Origin: Natrinema sp. HArc-T2
GTDB taxonomy: Archaea; Halobacteriota; Halobacteria; Halobacteriales; Natrialbaceae
Length of the DNA stretch: 64,000 bases
Assembly: GCF_041821085.1 (NCBI RefSeq)
Contig: NZ_JBGUAZ010000005.1
Location: 1-64,000, forward strand
Direction of reading: 5' to 3'
Made by a program: the position numbers and the translations under genes. Of the stretch, positions 35,836-43,935 are shown piece after piece (position 1 is the first letter of the stretch; every line of letters starts with the position of its first letter). The notes under the pieces were generated by a model. The model did not search any database and was not told the DNA's origin. It saw only the letters and a program-made list of their open reading frames with translations.

Positions 35836-36270
35836 GTGCCAGAAATCAAGACAATCGTCCGCGAAGAGGTCGTAAGCGCGTCCCCAACGACCGCCCTCAC
35901 GGAGCTGGCAGAGTTGATGGACGACGAGAACGTCGGCAGCATCGTGATCGTTGAAGACGGCCACCCGCGCGGGATCGTGACGGACCGCGATCTTGCGCTC
36001 CAGGCAGTCGCCCATGGGGCGGATCCCACGACGGCGACCGCTGCCGACGTGATGAGCGACGACCCCGTCACGGTGGAACTGGACAGCGGTATCCTCGACG
36101 TGATCCGTGTGATGACGGACTCGAACGTCCGCCGGATCCCAGCCACTGATGAAGATGGACAGCTCGCCGGAATCGTCACGTTCGACGACTTCGTCGTGCT
36201 CCTCAGTCGAGAACTCAAATTGCTCGGCGAGCTCGTCGAAGCTGAAGTCCCGCCATACGAGCACACCTAA
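35836..36270 (+). CDS. Paired CBS-domain protein
   Basis: A 144-residue protein of two CBS repeats: IVREEVVSASPTTALTELAE with GSIVIVEDGHPRGIVTDRD (about 1-60) and VMSDDPVTVELDSGILDVIR with PATDEDGQLAGIVTFDD (about 70-128). Such modules bind adenine nucleotides. No fused enzyme or HTH. The start codon is GTG. Confidence 0.92.
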   Translation: MPEIKTIVREEVVSASPTTALTELAELMDDENVGSIVIVEDGHPRGIVTDRDLALQAVAHGADPTTATAADVMSDDPVTVELDSGILDVIRVMTDSNVRRIPATDEDGQLAGIVTFDDFVVLLSRELKLLGELVEAEVPPYEHT

Positions 36271-36449
36271 CTCCGCGACCGGAAACGAGCGAGGGCGGTA
36301 ACGCTGGCTGTCGGGCCGTCGCCCTGGCAACCACGTTTTGCCGGCGGCTCTGAGCGCTATTCTTCGGTGCTGATCACCGGTGGCTTCCTCGACGCACATC
36401 GCGTACGATTCGAGAATGCGTCGTTCGCGCTTGCTCGAGGGAGACCCGA

Positions 36450-36593
36450 TTAGACCACAGCGGTGACCCAGTCTGCGGTGACGAATTTGTAGCGACAGCC
36501 CTCACAGAGCGGAAGTTCAACGACCTCGTCCGTCGTCAAATAGACGTGGTACTGCCGAACCGGGACCGCCTCGCCACAGTTGGCACACGTCAT
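36450..36593 (-). CDS. Mini zinc-finger protein (47 aa)
   Basis: A 47-residue frame, MTCANCGEAVPVRQYHVYLT at the start, with two CxxC knuckles (residues 3-6 and 30-33, CEGC) 24 residues apart, so one zinc site is likely. The beta-hairpin between them (VRQYHVYLTTDEVVELPL) and the acidic/aromatic composition agree with a zinc-ribbon fold. It is too short for automatic calling but well formed. No function known. Confidence 0.7.
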   Translation of the reverse strand: MTCANCGEAVPVRQYHVYLTTDEVVELPLCEGCRYKFVTADWVTAVV

Positions 36594-36703
36594 GGCGGTC
36601 CCTCGTCCTCACCGCCCGGGATGGCGTCTCGAGGGTTGCGTGTTCTCGTCGGTCTAACCGGGCCACTGCCAGTGGCGCGGTGGCGCTGTCGCTGGCTCAT
36701 CGG

Positions 36704-36904
36704 TTATTTCTCGCTGACCGCGAGGTCCTTGCCGGCGGCGACGGTCTGGTCCATATCGCGGATGGCGAAGCTCCTGAGTTCGGGGATCTCGCCCGAGGGT
36801 TGGATGCTAAGCGGTTTCTGCGGACGGACGGTGACCACAGCAGCGTCACTCGCCTCGATATAGTCGAGGTTCTCTTCGGCGACCTCGCCGCTCGAGGGAC
36901 CCAT
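36704..36904 (-). CDS. Small acidic hypothetical protein
   Basis: A 66-residue frame with the acidic bias of real haloarchaeal genes ([19 protein letters not shown]). No motif, membrane segment or promoter is recognised, and a plus-strand frame overlaps it. It may continue upstream without a good start codon. Doubtful but better than its overlapping competitors. Confidence 0.35.
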   Translation of the reverse strand: MGPSSGEVAEENLDYIEASDAAVVTVRPQKPLSIQPSGEIPELRSFAIRDMDQTVAAGKDLAVSEK

Positions 36905-36974
36905 CTTCTTGTCGGGGGCGTGGTCGCCATCGATTGGCTCCTCTCACGCGTAGCAGTACCGTCGGGTGTGAGGG

Positions 36975-37178
36975 TCACTTCAGGGTGAAGACGTGCTCGC
37001 GGCTGGCCCCGCAGCTGGGACAGACGTGACGGTAAACGATCCGGCGCCCGTCCGTCCGGCTCTCCCAGTTTCCCTCCTCGTCGACGTACCCGCAGTCCGG
37101 ACACTTCTTGTCCGTGTGTTCATAACGCTGGCGAGCCCACTCGAGCGGCGTGCTGGCATCTGCGTTAAATGGCACCAT
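36975..37178 (-). CDS. HVO_0649-type small zinc-finger protein
   Basis: A 67-residue protein. CPDCGYVDEEGNWESRTDG and CPSCGASREHVF give two CPxCG knuckles 25 or so residues apart, the layout of the haloarchaeal HVO_0649-like family. The N-terminal helix ALEWARQRY-like segment (PLEWARQRYEHTDK) also fits. ATG 37178 is chosen; upstream residues to 37220 are hydrophobic and probably untranslated. No biochemical role is known to me. Confidence 0.8.
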   Translation of the reverse strand: MVPFNADASTPLEWARQRYEHTDKKCPDCGYVDEEGNWESRTDGRRIVYRHVCPSCGASREHVFTLK

Positions 37179-37220
37179 ACTACATACTAATATCACCACC
37201 GGTAAAACGTCTATTGTCAC

Positions 37221-37306
37221 CTATAGTAGCCACTGACAGTCAGTGCACACTGGATCACACGATGACTGTGCGATCGGTGTGTAACTCGTTTCAGTTGTTG
37301 CTATAG
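37221..37306. repeat. Dispersed palindromic repeat, family 1, copy C (short form)
   Basis: The best-preserved ends: CTATAGTAGCCACTGA at 37221-37236 and the complement of the right end CTATAGCAACAACTGA (37291-37306) match at 13 of 16 positions. The whole is 86 bases and lacks the extra internal hairpin of copies A and B. It begins and ends exactly with CTATAG. Confidence 0.8.
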
Positions 37307-37471
37307 CTGTGGCGGCAGTAGTCACCGGTGACGTTCCCTGATGGACGTCCCGACGTTCCCCCCTTCCCCCCGGACCACTCCCAATGAGAATCGCACAGAC
37401 CGGAATGTCCGCTATGAGGTGAAGGAACGTGCCCCGAGGCTTCAGCACCGAGCTGAACCCGACAGGTGCGG

Positions 37472-38401
37472 TCAATCGTCGGTATACTGCGCACAGACCC
37501 GCCGAATGCCTTCCTCGAAGTCAATCTGTGGCACCCAGCCGGTTTCCTCACGGATCTTCGAGGCGTCGGCGCAGGTATCGTGGACGTACACCGACTCGGG
37601 AATGGGGTTCTCGACGTACTCCGGTTCGATGGCGGTGTCGAGTTCGTCGTTGATCATCTCGACGACGGTGTTGAAATCGTAGGCCTCGCCGGTTCCCAGG
37701 TTGTAGATGCCATCGAGCTCGTTCGTTGCAGCCTGCTCGAGCCCGCGGACGATGTCGGAGACGTGCGTGAAATCGCGCGTCTGGGTGCCGTCGCCGTACA
37801 GCACCGGTGCCTCGCCGTTGGCGATGTCGTCGGCGAACTGCGCGATCACGTTGGCGTACTCGCCTTTGTGTTCTTCGGCCCCACCGTAGCCCTGATACAC
37901 CGAAAAAAAGCGCATCCCGGCCATCGACATGTCGTAGTGATTTGAAAAGTACTCGCCGTAGCGCTCGCGTGCAAGTTTCGAGGCCTCGTAGCCGGTGTTG
38001 ACACTGACGTCCATGTCTTCCGGCGATGGCTCCGTTCGGCTACCGTAGATCGACGACGTCGAGGCGTAGACGACCGTCTCGCAGCCGTCCTGGCGGGCCT
38101 GTTCGACCACGTTGACGAAGCCTTCGACGTTGACTCTGGCACCCGTCGTCGGGTCGTCCTCGTGCATCGCGTACGACGACAACGCCGCAAGGTGGAACAC
38201 GACGTCGACATCCGTTGGCAGGTCATCGTCCAAGACGCTCGCGTCGACGAACTCGACGTCGTCTGTGAGGTTTTCCGGCGTGCCCAGATAACAGTCGTCG
38301 GCGACAGTGACGTCGTTGTCCTCGGCGAGGTGGTTCGCCAGGTTCGATCCGATAAAGCCCGCCCCACCGGTAACGAGGACGGCGTGTCCCTCGAGTGTCA
38401 T
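37472..38401 (-). CDS. NAD-dependent sugar-nucleotide epimerase/dehydratase
   Basis: A 309-residue extended SDR. NAD motif VLVTGGAGFIGSNL (residues 8-21), catalytic YEASK (about 144-148) with Ser in VVYASTSSIYG, and HVSDIVRGLEQA toward the end. It is of the GalE/RmlB/UGE type and converts UDP- or dTDP-sugars for surface glycan or lipid synthesis; substrate not fixed. ATG 38401 is preferred to the frame start at 38503, since the Rossmann motif must be N-terminal. A decayed copy of its 3' end lies at 35314-35402. Confidence 0.92.
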   Translation of the reverse strand: MTLEGHAVLVTGGAGFIGSNLANHLAEDNDVTVADDCYLGTPENLTDDVEFVDASVLDDDLPTDVDVVFHLAALSSYAMHEDDPTTGARVNVEGFVNVVEQARQDGCETVVYASTSSIYGSRTEPSPEDMDVSVNTGYEASKLARERYGEYFSNHYDMSMAGMRFFSVYQGYGGAEEHKGEYANVIAQFADDIANGEAPVLYGDGTQTRDFTHVSDIVRGLEQAATNELDGIYNLGTGEAYDFNTVVEMINDELDTAIEPEYVENPIPESVYVHDTCADASKIREETGWVPQIDFEEGIRRVCAQYTDD

Positions 38402-38504
38402 ACCGAAACGACCACGCCGGCATCGCATAGATGTTTGGAAGTCCCAGCAGCGCCTCCTGCCTCGGTCCACAGGCTCTTGCCGATACGACCCAGATGGCAT
38501 CATA

Positions 38505-38969
38505 ATGCGCTACTACGAGGACATCGAAATCGGCGACACCGACGAATTCGGCGAGTACCACCTGACGAAAGACGAACTCCTCGAGTTCGCCGAGCAGTAC
38601 GACCCCCAACCGTTTCACACCGACGAGGCAACCGCCGAGGACTCGGCGTTCGGCCAACTGATCGCATCAGGCTGGCACACCGCATCGATCTGCATGCGGC
38701 TGCTCGTCGACGGTCCACTGCAGGATCGAGCCGGGATGGGGGCTCGCGGCGTCGACGAACTCCGGTGGCACCAGCCCGTGACACCGGGCGATACGCTCTC
38801 GATTCGGACCGAAGTCCTCGAGAAACGCGTCTCCGAGAGCGACCCCACCCGTGGCTACGTCGATACCAAACTCGAGGGGATCAACCAAAACGACGAGGTC
38901 GTCATCTCCTGGATCGGCCTGGAGATGGTCGCGCGCAGGGATTCGGGAGACGACGAGAGCAGTCAGTGA
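38505..38969 (+). CDS. MaoC-family hot-dog dehydratase
   Basis: A 154-residue single hot-dog domain. The (R)-hydratase signature is in FAEQYDPQPFHTDEATAEDS (about 28-47), with catalytic Asp and His, followed by IASGWHTASICMRL. It hydrates enoyl-CoA thioesters in fatty-acid or PHA metabolism. Divergent from the epimerase, 104 bases apart. Confidence 0.9.
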   Translation: MRYYEDIEIGDTDEFGEYHLTKDELLEFAEQYDPQPFHTDEATAEDSAFGQLIASGWHTASICMRLLVDGPLQDRAGMGARGVDELRWHQPVTPGDTLSIRTEVLEKRVSESDPTRGYVDTKLEGINQNDEVVISWIGLEMVARRDSGDDESSQ

Positions 38970-39025
38970 ATAGTGTGGTGGGTAAACGTCAGCGTGCCTC
39001 TGATTGCGAGCGCGATCGTCGGCGC

Positions 39026-40066
39026 TTACTGTTCCGGCGCCATCGCCGGCGCGGTCTCTTCGTGCTCGAGCGTCTCGAGGTAGTCCTCGGCGTCGAGAGC
39101 CGCCATGCTGCCGGTGCCGGCGGCGGTGATCGCCTGCCGGTAGCGCGAGTCGGCCACGTCACCGGCGGCGAAGACGCCGTCGACGGCTGTGTGGGTCGTT
39201 GCCCGACCTTCGTCGTCCGATTCGGTCTGGATATACCCACTGTCGTCGCGTTCGACGTCGGTTCCCTCGAGGAACTCGGTGTTGGGCGTGTGGCCGATCC
39301 CGTAGAAGACGCCGCCGATGTCGACGGTCTCCCGGTCGACGTCGATCCCGTTGTCGGCCTTCTCCGTGGGGTGGCCGTCAGGGTGGGAAATCAGCGTCGC
39401 GCCGGTGACGCCTTCTTCTTGCGAGCCGTGGAGGGCCTCGAGTTCCGTGTTCCAGCGGAATTCGATGTCCTCGTGTTCGCGGGCACGGTCGGCCATGATC
39501 TCGGAGGCGCGGAGTTCGTCGCGGCGGTGGACGATGGTGACGCTCTCGGCGAACTTCGCGAGGAAGAGCGCCTCTTCCATCGCGCTGTCGCCGCCGCCGA
39601 TCACGAGGACGTCGTCGCCGCGGTGGAACGCGCCGTCACAGGTGGCACACGTCGAGAGGCCATAGCCCATGAGGTCGTCCTCGTTTTCCGCGCCGACCCA
39701 GCGGGCGCTCGCGCCACTGGCGACGATCAGCGCGCGCGTCCGGAGGACGTCGCCGTTCGAGAGTTCGAGTTCGAACGGGCGCTCCTCGAGCGTCGCGCGC
39801 TCGACGGTGCCGTGGGTGAACTCAGCACCGAAGCGTTTGGCCTGCTCTTTGCCGTTCTGGATCAGTTCCATGCCGCCGATTCCTTCGGGAAAGCCCAGGT
39901 AGTTCTCGACGTCGGTCGTCAGCGTCAGCTGGCCGCCCGGCTCGGGGCCTTCGAGGACCAGCGGCTCGAGGTCGGCTCGTGCGGCGTAGACGGCCGCCGA
40001 GAGGCCGGAAACGCCGGAGCCGACAACGATTACGTCGTGGACGGTGTCAGTCATGGCCTCGCTCAT
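39026..40066 (-). CDS. trxB: Thioredoxin reductase
   Basis: A 346-residue flavoprotein. FAD motif VIVVGSGVSGLSAAVYAA (about 13-30), redox-active CATCDG (about 140-145), and the NAD(P) motif VLVIGGGDSAMEEALFL. Full length. Its start overlaps the trxA stop by ATGA (40063-40066). Together they form a thioredoxin system. Confidence 0.94.
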   Translation of the reverse strand: MSEAMTDTVHDVIVVGSGVSGLSAAVYAARADLEPLVLEGPEPGGQLTLTTDVENYLGFPEGIGGMELIQNGKEQAKRFGAEFTHGTVERATLEERPFELELSNGDVLRTRALIVASGASARWVGAENEDDLMGYGLSTCATCDGAFHRGDDVLVIGGGDSAMEEALFLAKFAESVTIVHRRDELRASEIMADRAREHEDIEFRWNTELEALHGSQEEGVTGATLISHPDGHPTEKADNGIDVDRETVDIGGVFYGIGHTPNTEFLEGTDVERDDSGYIQTESDDEGRATTHTAVDGVFAAGDVADSRYRQAITAAGTGSMAALDAEDYLETLEHEETAPAMAPEQ

Positions 40067-40419
40067 TCAGTATAGCCTTCGATCATGCTGCGGAGTCGCT
40101 CAGCCGGCAAGACGCCGGTTTGCTGTTCGACCTGTTCGCCGTCCGAGAAGAACACGAGCGTCGGGACACCGCGGACGCCGAACGAGCCGGCGAGTTGCTG
40201 GTGCTGATCGACGTCGACCTTCGCGATTACGGCGTCGGTCTCGCTGGCCAGTCCTTCGAGGACCGGCTCGAGCATCTTACAGGGCCCACACCAGTCGGCG
40301 TAAAAGTCGACGAGCACGACGTCGTAGGCGCTGGTGACCTCTTCGAAGTGGTCTTCGCTTTCGACGTGGAGTGGTTCGTCGAGGGACTGTCCGGAGCCGC
40401 TAGGTGCATCAGTTGCCAT
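40063..40419 (-). CDS. trxA: Thioredoxin
   Basis: A 118-residue thioredoxin. Active site DFYADWCGPCKMLEPVLEGL (about 40-59) and cis-Pro segment VRGVPTLVFF. An acidic N-terminal extension of about 20 residues is usual in haloarchaea. TATA-like GTTTAAA (40444-40450) lies about 28 bases before the ATG at 40419, supporting that start over GTG 40422. First gene of the trxA-trxB unit. Confidence 0.94.
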   Translation of the reverse strand: MATDAPSGSGQSLDEPLHVESEDHFEEVTSAYDVVLVDFYADWCGPCKMLEPVLEGLASETDAVIAKVDVDQHQQLAGSFGVRGVPTLVFFSDGEQVEQQTGVLPAERLRSMIEGYTE

Positions 40420-40630
40420 CACGACTTCGTACGCACTGGCTATGTTTAAAGGTTTTGCATATCTTGTGCAATACAGGAATTGTGGCTGTTGTTCCGGTAG
40501 AGCGAATATAGAGCTTCAAGGAGTATAGAGTGGTTTTAGCGCCGTTTAAGTCACACAATCCGAAGAGGACCTTGTTCGATTGTGCACGAATTGCCAACGA
40601 CCGAGCGCGCCGATCACGGGATCGAGGCGC

Positions 40631-40720
40631 AGTCAGACGGACTTCTGTCGGTGCGTGCCGGCAAACTCGCGATCGCCCGGCAGTCCTACCGGGACAGCGT
40701 GATAGCGAGCCGTCTCAGTC
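40631..40720. repeat. Dispersed palindromic repeat, family 2, copy H
   Basis: Ends AGTCAGACGGACTT and the complement GACTGAGACGGCT pair. The stop codon of the methyltransferase (40715-40717, TCA on the plus strand) lies inside its right end. Confidence 0.6.
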
Positions 40721-41383
40721 GGCAGTTGTCGACGGCGGGACGGACGCCCGTGCGAAGTAGCTGCCACACATCCCGACATCGTCTTCGAATCGGAATCCTG
40801 CTCGCTCGAGACGCGCCCGAAGCGTCTCGCGCGTGACGAAATGCGGATCCGGAAGCGACTCGCCGACGACGAGCCGACCGCCGGGTTTCAGCACCCGCTC
40901 GAGTTCGGCGAGCGTCCGCTCCTGATCAGGGATTTCGCCGAGTACGAGGACCAGATAGGCGGCATCGAAGCTGTCATCCGGGTACGGAAGCGCCTGACCG
41001 TCGCCACGAACCGGCGCGACGGCGTCGTGACCGCGCTCGCGCAGGCGCGATCGGAGATCCGTAACCATTGGCCGCTGGACGTCGACGGCATGGACCGCTC
41101 CGCTCGGCGCGACCGCCCCCGCGACTGCGCCCGTGTAGTAGCCGGTTCCCGGCCCGAGTTCGAGGATCCGTTCCCCGGGCTGTGGCTCGAGGACCTCGCA
41201 CAACCTCGAGCGAGAGATGACTGGTCGGGGAAGATCGATCCAGACGCGCTGGGAGTACGGACACGGCGACGGGTTTCGCCGCCAGCGGAGCGCGTACGCG
41301 ACGCCGGCGAGAGCGGCGAGGACACCCGCGAGGGCGAGCGATCGGACCGTTCGACGCGTGACCATCGCGCTGCCGTTTGTCAC
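40715..41383 (-). CDS. Class I SAM-dependent methyltransferase with N-terminal membrane anchor
   Basis: A 222-residue protein. A single hydrophobic N-terminal segment (LALAGVLAALAGVAYAL, about 15-31) is followed by a Rossmann methyltransferase: ILELGPGTGYYTGAVAGAVA (about 73-92), HAVDVQRPM, FDAAYLVLVLGEIPD and LERVLKPGGRLVVGE. A UbiE-like small-molecule or lipid substrate is likely. An alternative start is ATG 41365. Its stop is supplied by a dispersed repeat. Confidence 0.88.
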   Translation of the reverse strand: MTNGSAMVTRRTVRSLALAGVLAALAGVAYALRWRRNPSPCPYSQRVWIDLPRPVISRSRLCEVLEPQPGERILELGPGTGYYTGAVAGAVAPSGAVHAVDVQRPMVTDLRSRLRERGHDAVAPVRGDGQALPYPDDSFDAAYLVLVLGEIPDQERTLAELERVLKPGGRLVVGESLPDPHFVTRETLRARLERAGFRFEDDVGMCGSYFARASVPPSTTAD

Positions 41384-41525
41384 GCCCGGACAAAGGCTTG
41401 GTGTCTGGCAGTTCGTCCCTCGCAGAGGCAGTATTGAACAAAACCTGAAATATAACGAGTTCGTTCGGACCCGACATCGTGAGTGCGACGTTCGTGCTCT
41501 CGAGCGCGCGTGTCAGTATAGGCGG

Positions 41526-42794
41526 CTACGCCGCATCGCGTGTTGCGCCGCGCCGTTTCGCGCCCTCGCTCGTCGGTGATGCGATCGACCGCCAGAGTGA
41601 GACCATGAACAGCGCCCACGCGACGGCGATCAGCGCGAACCCCGCGAGCGTCGTGCTCGCTGTGAGTCCGCCGAGGAAGGGAACCGGCGTCAGCCAGAGT
41701 GCGAGCATGCCGAGGTTCACGCTTCCCACCTGAATCCAGGACGGCTGCGGGTGCTCGGCAGCGACTGCCGTCACCGCTTCGACGACGCCGCGGTCCGCAA
41801 CGGGTCGCGCGAACGCTGCCGCCACAACGGGGAGAAACGCCATCGCGAGCTGAAGCATCCAGCCGAAGATCAGGCCGTTGATGGCTGCAATCTCGATCGC
41901 GCCGGCAGGGACGGCATCCGGAAACAGCAAGACGAACGGTGCCCAGGGCACGGGGAAGGCGAGCCACAGGTACGCTCCGAGAACGAGCGCGATGCGCCGG
42001 GTGTGGCTGCGATCACTGCTGCGGTACGTGCCGACGACGTTCGCCAGCAGTGCGCCTGTCCCGACAACGTAGCTACCGAGTCCGAGAATCGTCAACTCGT
42101 GGCGTCCGAGCCACGGGCCCGCGACGAGGCCGACGACGCCGATCGTCAGCCCCCAGAACGTGACCGAGACAAGTCGGGGATACCGAAGCTCCTCCTCGAG
42201 CAGTGCTGGCAGGAGCGTAAACAAGGCCCCGGCGACGATCAGCGCCAGAAAGCCCCAGACGTTCGCATGAACGTGGGCCTCGAGCGAGCCGAAGTAGCCG
42301 CCGGGCCCGTGGATTCCGAGTAACATCCCGAACGCCGCGAGAATCCCGACGACGAGAAACCACGGTGCGAGTCGGTAGTATCGACTGATTCTGCGATCAG
42401 TAGTCCGTCCAGTCGTCTGAAAGACGGTCGAGAGCAGGAGTCCGAGCGCACCGAGGACGATCGTCCCACCGGTGACTGCGACGACCGTCGCGCCGGTCGC
42501 CATCCCGAAGAGGAGCAACGGATAGCCGGCGTTCAACGCGAGCCACTGCAGCCACCGGCGGCTGCCGGCCGGTCGTCGCGCCGACGCGTCGGTCGCGGTC
42601 ACCAGCGACGGCAACACGCCGAAAACGGCCTGGGTCAGCCCGCCGATCGTCACGAGGTGGATCAGCACCCACCGAAGGCGGGGCAGCGATTCGATGAGGC
42701 CGGACTCGACGGCGAGGGTCCCCACGACAGCGGCCAAGCCGACCGTCAGGTACAGTCCGGCCATGACGATGAACGGATTCGTGCGCGTTTGCAT
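41526..42794 (-). CDS. Polytopic heme-copper-oxidase-like membrane protein
   Basis: A 422-residue protein of about twelve transmembrane helices. Conserved His sites LIHLVTIGGLTQAVFG (about 44-59) and EAHVHANVWGFLALIVAG (about 178-195) resemble heme-ligand positions of the oxidase/NO-reductase subunit I fold, though the copper-site HPEVY motif is not seen. In haloarchaea such genes often sit with nitrite-reductase/multicopper-oxidase genes. A role in respiration or NO handling is inference. ATG 42794 is chosen over 42857. Divergent from the Bat regulator across three iterons. Confidence 0.75.
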   Translation of the reverse strand: MQTRTNPFIVMAGLYLTVGLAAVVGTLAVESGLIESLPRLRWVLIHLVTIGGLTQAVFGVLPSLVTATDASARRPAGSRRWLQWLALNAGYPLLLFGMATGATVVAVTGGTIVLGALGLLLSTVFQTTGRTTDRRISRYYRLAPWFLVVGILAAFGMLLGIHGPGGYFGSLEAHVHANVWGFLALIVAGALFTLLPALLEEELRYPRLVSVTFWGLTIGVVGLVAGPWLGRHELTILGLGSYVVGTGALLANVVGTYRSSDRSHTRRIALVLGAYLWLAFPVPWAPFVLLFPDAVPAGAIEIAAINGLIFGWMLQLAMAFLPVVAAAFARPVADRGVVEAVTAVAAEHPQPSWIQVGSVNLGMLALWLTPVPFLGGLTASTTLAGFALIAVAWALFMVSLWRSIASPTSEGAKRRGATRDAA

Positions 42795-42849
42795 CGATGA
42801 CACTGTGTCTCTCCGTGATCGTAGCCACGCAATGCAGGTATCGGTTGAG

Positions 42850-42906
42850 CCGAACACACGAGGAGTACCCGAACAAATCAGGCGTAACCGAACATATTAG
42901 GGGTCA
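42850..42906. promoter_or_regulatory. Three 19-bp direct-repeat iterons
   Basis: CCGAACA-n-A-nn-AGG-n-GT occurs at 42850, 42869 and 42888, an exact 19-bp period. Between copies only a few positions vary. It lies between the divergent oxidase-like gene (start 42794) and the Bat-type regulator (start 42939). CGAAC-containing elements have been described upstream of haloarchaeal denitrification genes under Bat-like NarO/DmsR control (recalled, not checked). A weak fourth copy may precede at about 42832. Confidence 0.7.
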
Positions 42907-42938
42907 AAGGAACGGTACTGTCCCACAGAGTCAGTCAC

Positions 42939-43616
42939 GTGCCTCGAGCGAAGCTCGCGATCTCGATCCCCGAAACGATGTGGATCAACGACGTGTCCCA
43001 GTCCCATCCCCAGACGACGTTCAAGGTCGTCTCGGCACTGGCCGGCGAACGGACGGGAATCGCGCTCATCGAGTTACAGATGGCGGATCCGCTCCCGGTG
43101 ATCACCGACATGGCCGATCGAGCGGACGTCGTCGACTTCGATCTCCTCTGGAAAGGGGAGTCGAGTGCGTTGCTCCACGTCGAAACGACCAGTCCCTCGA
43201 TCCTCCAGCCGGTCTTACAGTCCGGCATCCCCATCGAGATGCCGTTTACCGTCAGAAACGGCGAGGCGACGTGGACGGTAACCGCAGCATCGTCCCGGTT
43301 TTCCGAGTTCGGTCGATTGCTCGACGAGCTCGGCATCGAGTACACCCTCGAGTACGTTCACGAGATCGGCCACACCCGTGCCGACGACATCTTGACCGAG
43401 CGACAACGGGAAGTACTGCTGGCGGCGCTCGAGCGCGGCTACTACGCGACGCCGCGTGAAGCGACGCTCACCGACGTCGCGAGCGACCTCGACATCTCGA
43501 AAGCGACGTGTAGCGAAACCCTTCACCGTGCGGAGGGGAGCGTTATCAGGTGGTTCGCCGACGAACACACCGGCGACGCTCGAGCGCAGCTGGCGACAGA
43601 CACTGACACGAGGTGA
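42939..43616 (+). CDS. Bat-type helix-turn-helix regulator
   Basis: A 225-residue HTH_10 protein. The first 150 residues form a sensory domain; LTERQREVLLAALERGYYAT (about 151-170) and VASDLDISKATCSETLHRAE form the DNA-binding region. A GTG start at 42939 is used. It is divergent from the oxidase-like membrane gene with the iterons between, so it probably controls both itself and that gene. Candidates for the ligand include oxygen, nitrite or NO, by analogy with Bat-like regulators of anaerobic respiration. Confidence 0.88.
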   Translation: MPRAKLAISIPETMWINDVSQSHPQTTFKVVSALAGERTGIALIELQMADPLPVITDMADRADVVDFDLLWKGESSALLHVETTSPSILQPVLQSGIPIEMPFTVRNGEATWTVTAASSRFSEFGRLLDELGIEYTLEYVHEIGHTRADDILTERQREVLLAALERGYYATPREATLTDVASDLDISKATCSETLHRAEGSVIRWFADEHTGDARAQLATDTDTR

Positions 43617-43935
43617 GCGTGGGACCCGAGGCCAGAGCGACCGATGCACTCGCAGACACGTCGTCGACGCCGTCCCCATCGGAGTGATTTCGGCTACCGG
43701 TATCGATTTCGACCCGGTTCAGGGAAGGCCGTTCTGGACGGAATCAGCCGAGTCTCACAGTTCCCCTCGCCGTCGTGTATTCCGTGTCGATGTGCATGTG
43801 GGTCGCGTGCCGGTACGAGACTGTGAGGGGAGTGCTCATCCCTGCATCATTCGTACGGCAGATAACTGGATTTGGAGACTCAACGACCCTGATGCCTTTC
43901 ACCTCTCTTTTTTGTTCGTGGCCGTGGGAGAGGCC
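43617..43935. other. Intergenic region upstream of the multicopper oxidase
   Basis: About 320 bases. The multicopper oxidase frame stays open through here, but no signal peptide would be N-terminal if it were translated. No operator or repeat could be fixed; AT-rich bases near 43898-43918 may contain the promoter. Confidence 0.4.

Noticed and set aside
37307-37470. Possible IS605-type remnant (GTGCCCCGAGGCTTCAGCACC region)
   Set aside because: Too short to align by eye with confidence and no transposase fragment could be translated.
41526-42794. Naming the polytopic gene NnrS or NorB
   Set aside because: His positions fit the oxidase-like fold only in part and diagnostic motifs are missing; kept as a heme-copper-oxidase-like membrane protein.
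43456-43935. N-terminal extension of the multicopper oxidase frame by 160 codons
   Set aside because: It would bury the twin-arginine signal, and the extension is Arg-rich with no domain; the start at 43936 is better.
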